NCBI RefSeq assembly: GCF_008831285.2 | Contig: NC_045139.1 | Location: 3,356,704 to 3,420,703 of the forward strand | Reading direction: 5' to 3' | DNA: 64,000 bases | Source of the DNA: Nymphaea colorata | Lineage: Eukaryota; Streptophyta; Magnoliopsida; Nymphaeales; Nymphaeaceae | In this document: piece after piece, positions 44,389 to 56,506 of the stretch | Layout of the letters: each line of letters begins with the position of its first letter | Numbering within the stretch: the stretch's first letter is position 1 | Notes under the pieces: model-generated | Told to the model about the DNA's origin: nothing | The model's database searches: none | Seen by the model: the letters and a program-made list of their open reading frames with translations, nothing else | Made by a program: the position numbers and the translations under genes

Positions 44389-47300
44389 ATGGCTAATTCA
44401 AATACTCTCAATTTATCCCAATCCTTAGTGCCTATTTTTAATGGTGAGAACTATGAGTTTTGGAGTATCAAAATGAAGACTTACTTCATTTCACAAGATC
44501 TTTGGGAGTTAGTTGAAAATGGTTATGCAGAAACTGAAGTATCAAAGGCAGCAGGAAAGTCAATAGAGAAAATTGATGTTAAGGAATTTCAGAAGAAAGA
44601 TGCAAAGACACTCTCAATATTGCAGCAGGCTGTATCAGAGACTGTCTTCCCAACTATTGCTGGTGCAGAGAAGTCAAGTGAAGCGTGGCTATTCCTCAAA
44701 CAAAAATTTCATGGAGATAAGAAGATTACTACAGTTAAGCTCTAAATCTCAAGGAGAGAGTTTGAAACATTTTGCATGAAAACTGGTGAGTCCGTTCAAA
44801 ATTATTTTTTTAGACTCTCTACTATTGTAAATCAAATGAAGAGTTTCGGTGAAGCCATAACCGAGCAAAAGGTGTTAAGAAGTCTTCCTTCTAAATTTGA
44901 TCATGTTGTCACTGCAATAGAAGAACCCAAAGATTTGTCTATTTATTCTATTGATGAACTAATGGGGTCTCTTTTAGCACATGAGCAACATATGAACAGG
45001 TCAACAGAAAAAGGAATAGAGCAAGTTTTCCAAACAAAGATAGAGTTTTCAAAAGAGAAGAATGGAAGCTATGATCAAAGAAATGAAGGAAGGAGTCAAG
45101 GATGAGGAGGCTATAGAGGAGTCACTCATGGTTATGGTAGAGGATGTGGAAGATTTCATGGAAATTTCCATAAAACCCATGACACAACAGGAAAAGGTAA
45201 TCAAAATCAGTACTTTAGAAGAAAACAATGTAACTTTTGCAAGAAGTTTGGTCATATAGAAGCTAAATGTTTTGAAAAGGCAAAACAACAAGCTAGTTTT
45301 GTAGAAGAAAATGAGAATTTATTTCTTACAACTATGGATGCTAACAATTGCAAGAGTGAAGTTTGGTTTGTAGATAGCGGCTGCGGTAATCATATGACTG
45401 GTAACAAGAGTTTTTTCAAAGACATTGATGAGACTATACAGTTGGATGTGTGGCTTGGAGACAATAATAGAATAAGTGTGAAGGGCAAAGGATCTGCTAT
45501 CATCAAATCAGAAACAGGTATGGAAAAATTTATTAATGATGTGTATTACGTTCCCGGGTTGGCTCAAAATTTGCTTAGTGTTGGACAGTTGGTTCAAAAA
45601 GGGTACACACTTTTATTTGAAAATGATGCTTGTGAAATTAAAAATAAAAGTGGTGTAGTTCTTGCAAAAGTAAATATGGTTCGAAATAAAATGTTTTCTC
45701 TTGAGACAAATGCTTTTATGACAAAAATTGATGATTCCAAGCTATGGCACGTGAGATATGGACATCTTCATTTTAATGGATTGAAGCTCTTACATAAAAA
45801 AGGTATGGTATATGGATTACCATCTATTGATTGTCATGATGATGTACGTGAAGGGTGTATTTATGGTAAACAACATAAATTACCATTTCAAGTTGGAAAA
45901 TCATGGAGAGCTAAAATACCGCTTCAATTAGTTCATGCTGACATATGCGGTCCAATGAAAACTTCTTCATTAAATGGTAGCAAGTATTTTTTGCTATTTA
46001 CTGATGATTACACTAGAATGAGTTGGGTATATTTTCTCAGTCACAAATCTGATGCAATGGATAAATTTAAAGAGTTTAAAGTGTTTGCAGAAAAAGAAAG
46101 TGGAAATGTAATAAATATACTACGTACGGATATTGGGGGAGAATTTTTGTCTGACGAATTTGGTTTATTTTGTAAAAATCATGGCATTCGTAGACAGTTT
46201 ACAGTAAGGAAGACCCCACAACAAAATGGTGTAGCCGAAAGGAAAAATCGGACAGTGGTGGAAATGACACGCAGCATGTTAAATGAAAAACAATTACCAA
46301 GTGAATTTTGGGCTGAAGCAATCCATACGGCAGTATATCTTCTCAACATTTCTCCAACAAAGGCAGTCAGAAACAAAACTCCATTCGAAGCATGGTGGAA
46401 TCGCAAACCAAATGTAAGTATGTTAAAAGTCTTTGGATGTGTTGCATATGCATTAATTGATCCTAGTGAAAGAAGCAAGTTGGATAAGAAGAGTGAAAAA
46501 TGCATTTTCATTGGTTATAGTAGTGAAACTAAGGATTATCGTCTTTATAATTCTATCACTAAGAAGATGATTATAAGAAGAGACATTATATTTGATGAAA
46601 AAGCTTGCTGGGATTGGGTTAAGAATGAAACCATGAAACTCCAAGTTGACGGGGAAGAAGTGAATCCAAGTCATATTGACGAAGAACCAAAGGAGAAAGA
46701 TGAAGCCTTGAAGGAGACGATCAATGAAGGTATTGAATCCATTTCTGAAGAAACTCCTCCAAGAAATGTACGATCCTTAAATGACATTTATAAGTGTGCA
46801 TTCGCTTTTGCTGTTATAGAACCTTCAACTTTTGATGAAGCATGTGTAGACAAAAATTGGATGAATGCTATGAAAGAGGAAATACAAACCATAGAAAAGA
46901 ATGACACACACATGGGAGCTCTCTAAGTTGCCGTCGGGGAAGGAACCAATTGGAGTAAAATGAGTCTATAAGGTGAAGTATGATGCTAAAGGTAACGTGA
47001 AAAAATATAAAGCAAGGCTGGTTGCTAGAGGTTTTGTGCAAGTATATGGAATTGATTTTACTGAGACGTTTTCACCTGTTGCAAGATTTGAGACAGTAAG
47101 AATGGTTCTTTTTATTGCTGCTCAATTTAAATGGAAAGTTTTTCAGTTTGATGTCAAGTCTGCTTTCCTAAATGGCTATTTGAATGAAGAAGTGTATGTT
47201 GATCAACCACCTGGATTTAAAATTAAAGGAAAAGAAGACAATGTTTATAAACTTAAAAAGGCATTATACGGACTTAAACAAGCTCCTCGTGCTTGGTATA

Positions 47301-48354
47301 GTCGTCTTGGTAAATTTCTTCATCAAAATGGCTTTCAAAGAAGTGATAGTGAGCCAACTCTTTATGTCAAAGTGAGTGAAAATCATTTACTTATTGTAAG
47401 TGTTTATGTGGATGACATTATCTATACTGGCACTTCTTCTAGCCTTATTGCAGAATTTAAAAATTGTATGATGAGGGAGTTTGAAATGTCTGATTTGGGA
47501 TTGTTGCATTACTTTCTTGGTGTTCAAGTAGTACAAAGTGATGAAGGAATCTTTATATCGCAAAGAAAATATGCATTAGATACTCTGAAAAAGTTTAAAA
47601 TGATGAATTGTAATGGTTGTGCAACTCCCATGAACACCAACGAAAAGCTGAATGCAGATGATGGAATGGCAAAAGTAAATGAAAAATATTTCAGAAGCAT
47701 GGTCGGTGCATTGATGTACTTGACACATACCAGACCTGACATTGTGTTTTCAGTGAGTTTGATATCAAGGTTCATGCAAGATCCTTCAGTGCAACATCTT
47801 AGTGCAGCAAAAAGAATTCTTCGTTACATTCAATCTACACTCAACTATGGAATTTTTTATAAACCTGTGACTAACTTTGGTTTACCTGGATATACTGATA
47901 GTGATTGGGCAGGTTCTGTTGATGATCGGAAAAGTACAAGTGGTTTTGTATTTGGATTTGGTTCAAGTGCTGTGTCGTGGTGCTCAAAGAAACAAAGTTC
48001 AACAGCCTTATCATTTTCGGAAGCTGAGTATATTGCTACTACTGCTGCTGCATGTCAAGCGATATGGATGAGACATATTTTAGAAGATCTTCAATTGAAG
48101 CAAGAGAATCCAACTCAGTTATACTGTGATAACAAATCTACTATTTCCATGGCAAAAAATCCATCATTTCACGGAAGGACTAAACATATAGAGTTACGTT
48201 ATCACTTTATTAGAGACGTGATTGAGAAAGAAGAAATTGAGTTGAAGCAATGTTTCACAAAGAGCAAGTTGCGGATGGTTTTACAAAAGCACTACCACCA
48301 TCAAAGTTTTTCAATTTTCGAGAAGCGATTGGAGTACAAGATTTTTCACATTAA
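44389..48354 (+). pseudogene. Copia-3 gag-pol, multiply interrupted
   Basis: Starts MANSNTLNLSQSLVPIFNGE. Blocks in order: Gag (LWELVENGY, QKFHGDKK), zinc knuckle CNFCKKFGHIEAKC, protease FVDSGCGNHMTG, pre-integrase HVRYGHLHF, integrase HADICGP / RTDIGGEF / QNGVAERKNR, RT KARLVARGFVQVYGIDFTE and YVDDIIYTG, RNase H DSDWAG, SEAEYIA, YCDNKSTISMAKNP. Defects: TAA at 44743 in Gag, TGA at 45103 before the knuckle, a 4-bp CACA gain near 46904, TGA near 46961 where a Trp is expected, and a frameshift near 48265 before the VADGFTKALPPSKF end. Cannot supply its own polyprotein. Confidence 0.92.
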
Positions 48355-48364
48355 GGGGAAGAAA

Positions 48365-48718
48365 TGTTAGCTAATGTGAATGTGTGAGCAATATGTGGAA
48401 GTGGAGAGAAATGTTAGTTAATGTGAACGTGTGAGCAATATGTGGAAGTGGAGATCGTGTAAACATGTGGTGTTTTTTTTAGTTTCTTTTCTTTAGCCAT
48501 AAAAATAGGAATTAGTGGTTATGTGTCCACAAAATGGAGCTGCTTTTTGGCAAGTGGCATTAGTGGGTAGTTTTTTCTTTTGTTCTATAAATACTAGTTC
48601 CATGCGTGTAATCCAAGGAGTGAGAAAAAGAATGAAAGTGTTGAGGTCTTTTCAAGTTTTATTTTAACGTGCCCTTTTGTAGTGTTGTTTGGTGTGGGAG
48701 TTAGAAAGACTTCCTTCA
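48365..48718 (+). repeat. 3' LTR of Copia-3
   Basis: 354 bp, preceded by the purine tract. Same internal 47-bp duplication as the 5' copy. Followed by GAATC. Confidence 0.95.
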
Positions 48719-48723
48719 GAATC

Positions 48724-50389
48724 ACGCAAATATTGACTAGATCCAAAGCCGAAGCCTCACATGGCTACTTCGAAGTTCGAACTCGTCATTTATGTTGAAA
48801 AGGAAAGGCAGGTTGCTGGAGATCAAGATCCGCGGAAGTATGTTCTATCTGAATAATTTTTCATTTCTTGAACGAGAGACAAAACCTGCAACCTTGATGA
48901 TGCAGAAGAGACTGACTTGAAGCGTTCTGTTGCCACCAAGTCAATCGAAAGTCACCAATAACGTCTCTTTCGAAGATAACTCCATTACTTTCCATCCGTC
49001 ACGAAGATATAATAATCGTACAAACAAGAACAAACAGCAAAGAAGAGTGGAGAAACTGAAGGAAACCCTCCTGCCACTTTCCTTTTCCAGTCAATTGACA
49101 TAAAAAAATGACTCTTTTTTCATTGCACAGTAAGATTTTTCAAGAAATTGTAATTATCCCATCCTTTTATCAATGTCCATAAAACCATTTTTTAATAATT
49201 GACAACCAAAAAATATGGTGAGAAACTTTAAAACTTTGTTCTTTTTCATGAATTTTCTTTATAAAATTTTTGCGTAACGACACTCTTAGAAAGCACTGGA
49301 AGGGCTTTTGGGATTGCGCTGGCAGTGTATAGAGGAACATATTGTTTGGGAAGTTGGAAATGGGAAGTCAATAAAGTTATGGGTGGATAGATGGAGAGGA
49401 GATTCTCGTGCTTGGGCTTGAAGGTGCACAGTAAGGTCAGATAGTTAGCAGGCTGAACTTGAGCTTGGCTGAACCTAGAGAATGCATCCCATCTGCCTTG
49501 TGAAGAAGCTGAAGCTTGCAAGCAGTTCAGTTTAATGAGCAGCCAGATCAATTTTTTTTCTGCATCTATATTTATGGCCAAATGAAGGAAAACTGATGCA
49601 TTTATAGCATCGAAATGCTCGTTGGTGGAATCGATTAAACTTATTATGTTTCTTCATTTAATTTGGTCACAATGTTTACAATGAGTGCATGGAAGATGGC
49701 GGAAACCACATGAAAAATTATTTAAAAAATGTCCTTTTGTATCTTTTTACTTTTTTCAATTTCTTCTTTTATTCTTACAAAAAGTTATTTTTCTTATTTA
49801 AAAGAAGTCATTTTCATGATTGACCGTATTGGTGCAAGAAATTTTGTGCATCAGCATACCTAACCAGCTTTAGTAAAATAAAAGCACAACATGCCCTAAC
49901 AAGCCACGTTATATTTACCTGGGCAAAACGTCGGAACGTGATAACTTTTAACCGGAATGACCCTAAAAACTGGGTAAAATTCTTTTGTATACTTGATGGG
50001 GGAAGGATTTAACCTGCATTCAAACGCACTTAAGAGAACTAGAACTTGATCGAATAAAATTAGGTGCTGAAGCTGGTTTTTTTTTTTTAACCATCAAATG
50101 TTGAGTGTGTGTTTTGAGGTTCAAATCTTTTGCAGTGTGTAACTTTTATTTTGCAGTGTATGACCTTAAGAATGGAAAATTAACATCGTTTTGCAGTGTT
50201 TCAACTTTACCCTTTATCAAACTTTAACAGGATTTTGTGTTTGGTAAATTATAAGATGATTGGCTAAGAACTAAGAAGTGTAACATGAAGCACTATAGGG
50301 TATTCCAGCCTATCAAGTGGCACTTTTTTGATTCACCAGTGTCACTCCAACGGAATTTACAGAGCCTCTCGATTAAATTGATGGATTGC
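48724..50389. other. TNL 5'-flank copy followed by unassigned sequence
   Basis: About 48770-49300 aligns with the TNL 5' flank at 5390-5960 (shared CAGGTT...GAT...AAGATC and the CCTGCCACTTTC stretch). No TIR exon follows. Coding homology resumes only at about 50390 with NB-ARC. Confidence 0.5.
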
Positions 50390-50959
50390 TTTTACATCCT
50401 GAAGGCCTCATTCGGGATGTTTCAAAAGACAAGCATAAAAAAAGAGATAAATTACTTAAGGGGAGCCCAAATGATTGTACAAATGGTTGGTATTAAGACT
50501 GTTTTCTTCTTCTTGATGATGTCGACGAACAAGAGCAGCTCGATGCATCGGCTCTCGGCGTAAGCTGGTTCCATTTAGGAAGTAGAATCATCATCAATAC
50601 AAGGCAACGGGAGATCCTCATCTTTGCAAGATTGCAGGGTGAAGCTTTTATACATCTTGAGAAATTGAACGAGGAAGAACCGTTTCAGCTATTCAACAGT
50701 CATGCATTTGGAGAAGATGAAACCGAAGAAGAATATGTCGAATTATCCAAGGAAGTGGTACCATCTAGAAGTGGGGCTACCAGTAGTTCTGAGAGTAATC
50801 GGATCACTTTTTAGAACAGCAAAACCCCCAAAAGAGTGGAACAAATTGCTGAAAGAGTTGAGATTTTATCAACATAGCAAAGTTCATGAAAAATTAAAAA
50901 TATCTTATGGCAGTCTGAATGATCGTGAGAAGCTGATCTTCTCATATCTTGCATGCCTT

Positions 50960-52089
50960 TGTAAAGGCGTACGCCTCCATCCATGGCACGCTCGGTGTTT
51001 GAGGCACACGCTTCAAGGATGGAGTTTATTTAGTTTTTTTAATTTAAAAAACTAAAAATTTAATAAAATTAGTCAAGCTGGCTTCACACTTAGGCCTAGT
51101 TAAACTCCGTTTATTTCCTAAGTTCTCTTTTCTCAATCACAAATCATTGGCAGCCATCGCTACACGCCTGTGAAATTGGACGGGCATGCGCGAGCTGCTG
51201 CCTAAGTTTGATCTGCTGCGAGGACTCTTACCCCAGGCAGTGACGTCATTTTCCTTCTCCGAGACCGACGATAGATTCTTGGTGCTGCTCGAGCAGCCTT
51301 GCTACGTGCAGTTGGAGTACCTTGTCTACTATGATGTGAACATCACCGGCACCCTTCGCTATGGCAGCATCACCGAACTTAAGGTCATACAGGTGAGGAA
51401 GTTCTTCATTTGGTTGGACATCGATGAGATCAGGGCCGACTTGCCGCCCTTTGATTGCATCTACTTTTAGGTAGGGATCGTCACCAAGCGGCTTGACGTC
51501 GCCAGCCCTTTTACCTTACAAAATCATGACCGTGAACTTGAACTTATTTTCTTCATGCGTGTCATCCATGGGCTTATTTTCTTCATTACGTGTTCATCTA
51601 TTGTCCGGACTATTCTATGGATGGTGGTCCTCCTCCTATCCTTGCCATGTGCTGCAAGTATTGTGTTAGCTTATTGTATGTTTTGGGATTTGTTTTCTTG
51701 CTTTGTCACTTGCATCTTTCACTTATTGTATTTGCTTTCAATTTTTTTACATGCATTATTGTGTGCTGTTTTTTGTGCTTCATGGTAGAGTCGTAGACAG
51801 CTATGTTCAATATTTACGGAATAGAATATTTATTACATTGTTTTGTTTTATATTAATAAATATAGAAACATAAAAAATTTACATTACCACAAATTATCTT
51901 TTTCATTGTATTGTTTTTTATTGATATGCTTAGTATTGTAGTCATTTTTTTTAGTTTTGTTGTTATTTTTATAAATATTATATAATTCACAAATTTGTCC
52001 GTGAAGCTTACGCTTCAATTAGTGTCTCTCCTCTTCTTGCCTCATGAAAAGCTCAACACCTTGCCTTGCTTTACCGCCTTTTACAACAT
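50960..52089. mobile_element. 1.1-kb insertion in the TNL fragment, imperfect inverted ends
   Basis: Interrupts NB-ARC homology. TGCCTT lies on both sides (50954-50959 and 52090-52095). The left end TTTGTAAAGGCGTACG and the complement of the right end (TGTTGTAAAAGGCGGTAAA) are imperfect inverted repeats. Interior contains a DUF538 gene fragment and AT-rich DNA but no transposase. Exact ends and class are uncertain (a DNA transposon with a captured gene fragment is the simplest reading). Confidence 0.55.
51186..51527 (+). pseudogene. DUF538 protein gene fragment
   Basis: Frame reads ELLPKFDLLRGLLPQAVTS, then LEQPCYVQLEYLVYYDVNIT, GTLRYGSITELKVIQVRKFF and IRADLPPFDCIYF, the hallmark order of plant DUF538 proteins (small, function poorly known). 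A TAG at 51468-51470 replaces the expected Gln after IYF. The downstream codons VGIVTKRLDVASPF continue the family pattern, so it is a nonsense-disrupted partial copy without the usual N-terminal part. GC content is clearly above the surrounding DNA. Confidence 0.88.
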
Positions 52090-52270
52090 TGCCTTCACCT
52101 AATCCAGTTATAAGGGGCTTGCGAAATAGGTCATGTTATTAAGATAAACGAGGGACAGCTGAAATGCATTACCAAATAAGACACATGGGAAAGGAAGTCG
52201 TTCTCAATCAAGACCTAATACATCAGCTGTAAACTGCAGCAGATCATATCAGGGTTTGGAGAATATGTGG

Positions 52271-54505
52271 TGAATGGTGAGTATTAACCATGTCCTCAGT
52301 TCGAGACTCCGGATAGATTCGATCAATGCTTCCCTCCGAAGCTCGAAGGGAACAATGGTTCAATCCCAATCTCTGAGGGCACAGGGAATTTGTCGGTGTC
52401 GTTAATATCAGTCCGCATCAGCTCTTATCCCCAACTACACGCCACACGAGCCCTTCTCGTCTTGTAACTTTAACAGTGCAAGTGGGTCTTACCTTGTTTG
52501 GAACCTTAGACATCTAACTCGATCCACAGGATGTTAATGGATTGGCTTCATATTACATATCTGGCCAGAATACATAAAACATTTGGATATAGAAAAATTT
52601 CATATTTAATTAAGATATCAGATTGGATTTGAACTTAAGAAAGGAGATCTGATTAGATTCAGATTCAAATTATGTATCAAATAAAATTCTGATGAGATTC
52701 AAAATTGGATCCAGGTTAATTTTAAATAAATATTATCTATCCAACATCTATTCAAAGTCAGACTACATTTGAGTTGTGAATTTAAAAATCAGATTTAGAT
52801 ATGGCATTCATATTTGAATCTCTAATTCAAATCCAAATATATGAACGTTCAATAAGTCATACATAATAAATGGTACATCTAATTCAAATTCAATCCATTG
52901 ACATCTCTACTCAACTTAAGCATGCCTGAGATTGTAATTCAAATAGTTGGAGGCATGATAGATTTAGATTCAAGTGATCCAGATCTTGTTTTTCCCCGAA
53001 GACTCTAGACTTCGAACCATTCCTTCTTGGATTAAGTAATGGCAGCAGCATATGCCCTTCAAGTTAAGTGTCATGCAACATCACTTAAGACATAGAAGCA
53101 TAATGTTTATACGAATCAAACTAGAGACCCGTGTTTTTAGCATAATGTTTATACGAATCAAACTAGGGACCCGTGTTTTTAACATGGCCTTAGGTATCTT
53201 GAAACCCAAGAATCATTTATTTATTATGTCTTTCCTTTTATTTATGTCCATAACCATTTTAAATTTTCCTCGATGAGAATCAAAGCATCTTCGGATGGTG
53301 GAACGTCAAAAGCTATCGTTTTCTTTATAAAATTTTTTTAAGTGCAAGGGGACAATAAATATAATCTGATAGGCTGGTGAGAAACCAAAGCGTGTCTTCA
53401 CAATGTATGACGTAGTCTAGAGCGCGTTTGAAAACAAGAAGAAGAATTTCTGTTACGTGGTAAAAAAATTTCCCGGGAAAAAAATGAAGGTTTTTATTAG
53501 GATAATTTTTTTTTTTAAAAAAAAGGAAACTCTACTGATTGGATTCTAAAAAAGATAAAATCCTTATGTTTTGCCATAAACTTTTCAACCAAAGCACGCC
53601 TCGAAAACTTTGCCCTTCTCGTCCAACGTTTTCTTTAAGGGGGCAATCAAATATTTCTTTCAATTCATAAAAATATTTCATGTTTCACGAGAGGCAAATT
53701 TTTTCTATTCCATGCAAGGTTAAACTTTTCTTTAAGACTAAAGTGAGAGCTCAAGGTGGTTTGAACTTTGAATTCTGAGAAGGCTACATGGCGCATTGGG
53801 AAACCAAACAAGAATTTCTTTTAAGACTCTTGTAGTTTGTATTTAAATTTGCAGTTTATAGAACTTTAAGCTTGGAAGCAGAATTTTTTTGGAAAAATAC
53901 ATTTAAAAGAATGGTCTTACCCAATGCTATTTTAGTCGGAAAGTCCTTCCGTATCTCTTTGCTTTGACCATCATTTTTTATTACTTTTTTATTATTTTAG
54001 TCTTGTTCATAATTGTTTCTTATTTTTTATTTCTTTGATTAGGTGAGAGAAGTATTCCTTCCCCTGCAACTGGATGACGGCCTTCCTCCCCACTTCAACG
54101 CCACCGTCGGGTGGTGTAACATGGAGGATGGTGGAGATTTCTCTACGCGTCACCTTTGACCTATCCTTCCTCCGGCCCTTCAAGTAAGTTCCGCGAAGGG
54201 ACGGGTGCTGCTGTCCCACGGTTGGCTTCTTTTATTCGTGCAATAATGCATGATATATATATATATATGTGAAAAATGAGACGGCCCGAGTGGACAGTTT
54301 CATGATGCCAACCTGTTCAGAGGGACCCTTAGTTGAAGACCAACTCTAAGAAAAAAAAATGTGGGACGATAAAAGTAGCAATGGGAAGCTGTCAAGGAAT
54401 AAAAAACGACTCATAAACAAAAGTTGTGTTCTTGGGACTGTTGCTGATTAATGACTCGAAGTCTCGAACCACCTTTGATGCGTTTGGGCATATTCAATTG
54501 CAAGG
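52271..54505. other. Intergenic with two further TNL flank copies
   Basis: No gene to about 53230. 53230-53850 resembles the TNL 5' flank at 5800-6240. 54040-54230 is a GC-rich island with no identified product. 54420-54505 aligns with the bases just before the TNL2 start (56435-56506: GGGACTGTTGCT.ATTAATGACT), so another TNL unit once began here. Confidence 0.5.
53099..53182. repeat. 42-bp tandem duplication
   Basis: Two copies of CATAATGTTTATACGAATCA... (53099-53140, 53141-53182) with one or two differences. Confidence 0.93.
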
Positions 54506-54852
54506 TGTTGGACAGTTGGTCCTGTCGGTTTATCTCGTAACTGCAATGAACCCCGCTTTTAGTTAGGAGTCTCCACCGATTTCTCACACGTTATAGCCGA
54601 TGACTGGGCATCGAGAAAACCTCCTATGTTAGGAGCTATTCTCTGACTTGGGTTGATGAAGCAACACCATAACCAAAGTTGGCGCTTCACCAAAAAAACC
54701 CAGAAATGACTATCTCACAGCTTCTCTCTTCTTCTTCTCTGTTTTCTATTGCAGCCTCTTGACGCATATACAGGAGACGCCCTTGATAAGCTTGCTGAAG
54801 AGATGCAGACATTGTTCCACTCCATCTAAAACTCCATCATTGGTATCAGAGC
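54506..54852 (+). repeat. Probable 5' LTR plus primer site of a truncated copia element
   Basis: TNL2-like pre-start homology breaks at 54505 and the next base opens TGTTGGACAG. 334 bp later the sequence reads CCATCA, T, then TGGTATCAGAGC (54841-54852), the initiator tRNA-Met primer site used by the other three elements here. No matching 3' LTR or pol is seen downstream. A truncated insertion is the best reading. Confidence 0.55.
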
Positions 54853-56506
54853 AAGGTTTATAGAATTCAGTAAGTCCATTCCGACTTTTGGTGCTAATGT
54901 CTTTACGCATATAATATATGAAGTTAAAGCATGCTAGATGAAAATTAGACATGAATGCATGTAGCATGCTAGTTCTAAGTTTCTAACTGATTTGAGACTC
55001 CTCTGATTTGATATATCATGTTTTGCCCTGCTTTTCTGTATCCTGAGTCTAAGAGAAATAGAGATAGAGAGTAAAGTCGAGATCTAGATCTAAGCATGCA
55101 TATCTGTCAAGCTTTATGGAACAAGATTTCGAAAGAAAATAATACTCGGCAATATAAATAGAAACCAAAAGCCTCATCGGGGGTCCAGCCAGAAGTGCAC
55201 ACGCTCACGAGAGAGGGCAGAAGATACCTTGGACAGTTTTTTTTCGGACCCACTGACGAAATGTAGGGTTTGCCTTTGCCTTTTTTCCGACAGACTCTAC
55301 AATAGCCTGAGCGTCAGAAACCCAAGTCGGTTGGGTCCTCTGAGAACGGAGGAGGAACCCTCGTCGTTTCTCTCCTCTGTCGCAGCTGAAGATTTCAGTC
55401 GCGGCTCCTTTTCTAGTGACGACCTGAGACCCTACTCCAAGGGTTTGAGAGCTCCTATAACATCTAGCTTATTTTTTATTCTCTCATCGTGTCATGGATA
55501 GAGGGTTTTACAGGCGTTGGCACTCGCCTGCCAAAGTCTTTGTTATTCTCCTGGCAGCGAACCAACTGTTGCAGCAGAGAGGCACTCTCTGCTTCTCTTT
55601 CTTGTGACTGTAGAAGAGATCTACGGACATCCTTCGCACAGTAGCAGAAGAGCAGCTCGCGCCGGCCGTCTCCCTTGAGACATGCGGGTTGCAGAGGCAG
55701 CCGAGAAGAGGAAGTCAGACAGCGAAACCCTCGCAGAGAAGTTTCACGATGAACAGAGAGAAGCTCTCGAGAAGAGAGAGAAAATGGGTGAAAATGAGAA
55801 ACTTTCGGGTTCGGGTCGAATTTGTACTCAAAATTTAGAAATTATTCAATTAGTCCACCTCTTTCGTCATATTTTGAAAAAGGCTGTCGGACTTTTAAAA
55901 ATTTATTGCCAGGCCTGGACATTGGGCTGGTCGGACCAACCCGTTTACAATTTTGAATAGGGCCAGCCCGCTTATTAACGGGGCGGGTACCGGGCCTACT
56001 CAACCTCGCCCACTACCCAACCCGGCCGGTTTTTTAAATGCCAAGGGGCAGGGCGGGGTCGGGTTTTCCGTTCTCAAAATGACATATAAGCTGTTCATTT
56101 ATGTGAAAACCTATCACTTTTCAACGTAATCTGTTTTGTTACAGTTTTAACAATCCAATCAAGAAAAGATGACGCTCTCTCTACATTGTACCTACAAACA
56201 ACTAAGTATTAAATATTAGTTGGTGGTTTGGCCTCAACAATTTAACTTTTTGCCCTTAAGCAGCTTGTGAAACAAATAGAAAGAAAAAAAGAGCTTATAG
56301 CAATTGCAAATCTCTCAATGTGATGCTGCTCAAATTCAAGATATGCAGCATGTTCCTGCCAATATAGCAAAAGCATTGTGTTCTACGGCAACCGCATAAA
56401 CACACACAAACATGTAAAGAAAATAACAAGTTATGTTCCTTGGGGACTGTTGCTCATTAATGACTCCACCCACCATTGATGCATCTGGGCAGATTCGATT
56501 GGAGGG
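54853..56506. other. Remnant leader sequence and TNL2 5' flank
   Basis: 55150-55800 is GC-richer and may be internal noncoding sequence of the truncated LTR element at 54506. Short frames on it show no family motif. 55910-56060 is a GGCCGGCC-rich patch like 21680-21805. 56390-56506 is the TNL2 leader. Confidence 0.4.

Larger units (their letters stand above)
43921..48718 (+). mobile_element. Copia-3: Ty1/copia element with young LTRs and broken coding
   Basis: 354-bp LTRs with TG...CA ends. Target duplication GAATC at 43916-43920 and 48719-48723. Primer site TGGTATCAGAGC at 44279. Purine tract AAGGGGAAGAAA before the 3' LTR. The LTRs differ at only two or three bases by eye. The gag-pol interior carries at least five disabling changes. 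Confidence 0.95.
50390..52270 (+). pseudogene. TNL NB-ARC fragment, interrupted
   Basis: From about 50390 the sequence follows TNL1 exon 2: AQMIVQMVGIKT, a kinase-2 block (LDDVDEQEQLDA in a shifted frame), GSRIIINTRQ, FQLFNSHAFGEDE, then PPKEWNKLLKELR and KVHEKLKISYGSLNDREKLIF. Multiple frameshifts separate these. At 50960 a foreign 1130-bp segment intervenes. At 52096 NB-ARC resumes at the SLQNRSL and MHD region, also with stops. The P-loop is missing. Roughly 50 bp around the insertion point is also absent relative to TNL1. Confidence 0.85.

Noticed and set aside
54007-54219. GC-rich island with short frames on both strands
   Set aside because: No family motif and no splice-consistent neighbours; could be a gene remnant but cannot be supported.
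54841-54852. Treating the tRNA-Met complement as a tRNA gene fragment
   Set aside because: Only the 12-base primer complement is present and it follows an LTR-like unit; no tRNA fold found here or elsewhere in the window.
55229-55960. Frames of about 90 codons before TNL2
   Set aside because: No motifs; probably leader sequence of the truncated LTR element.
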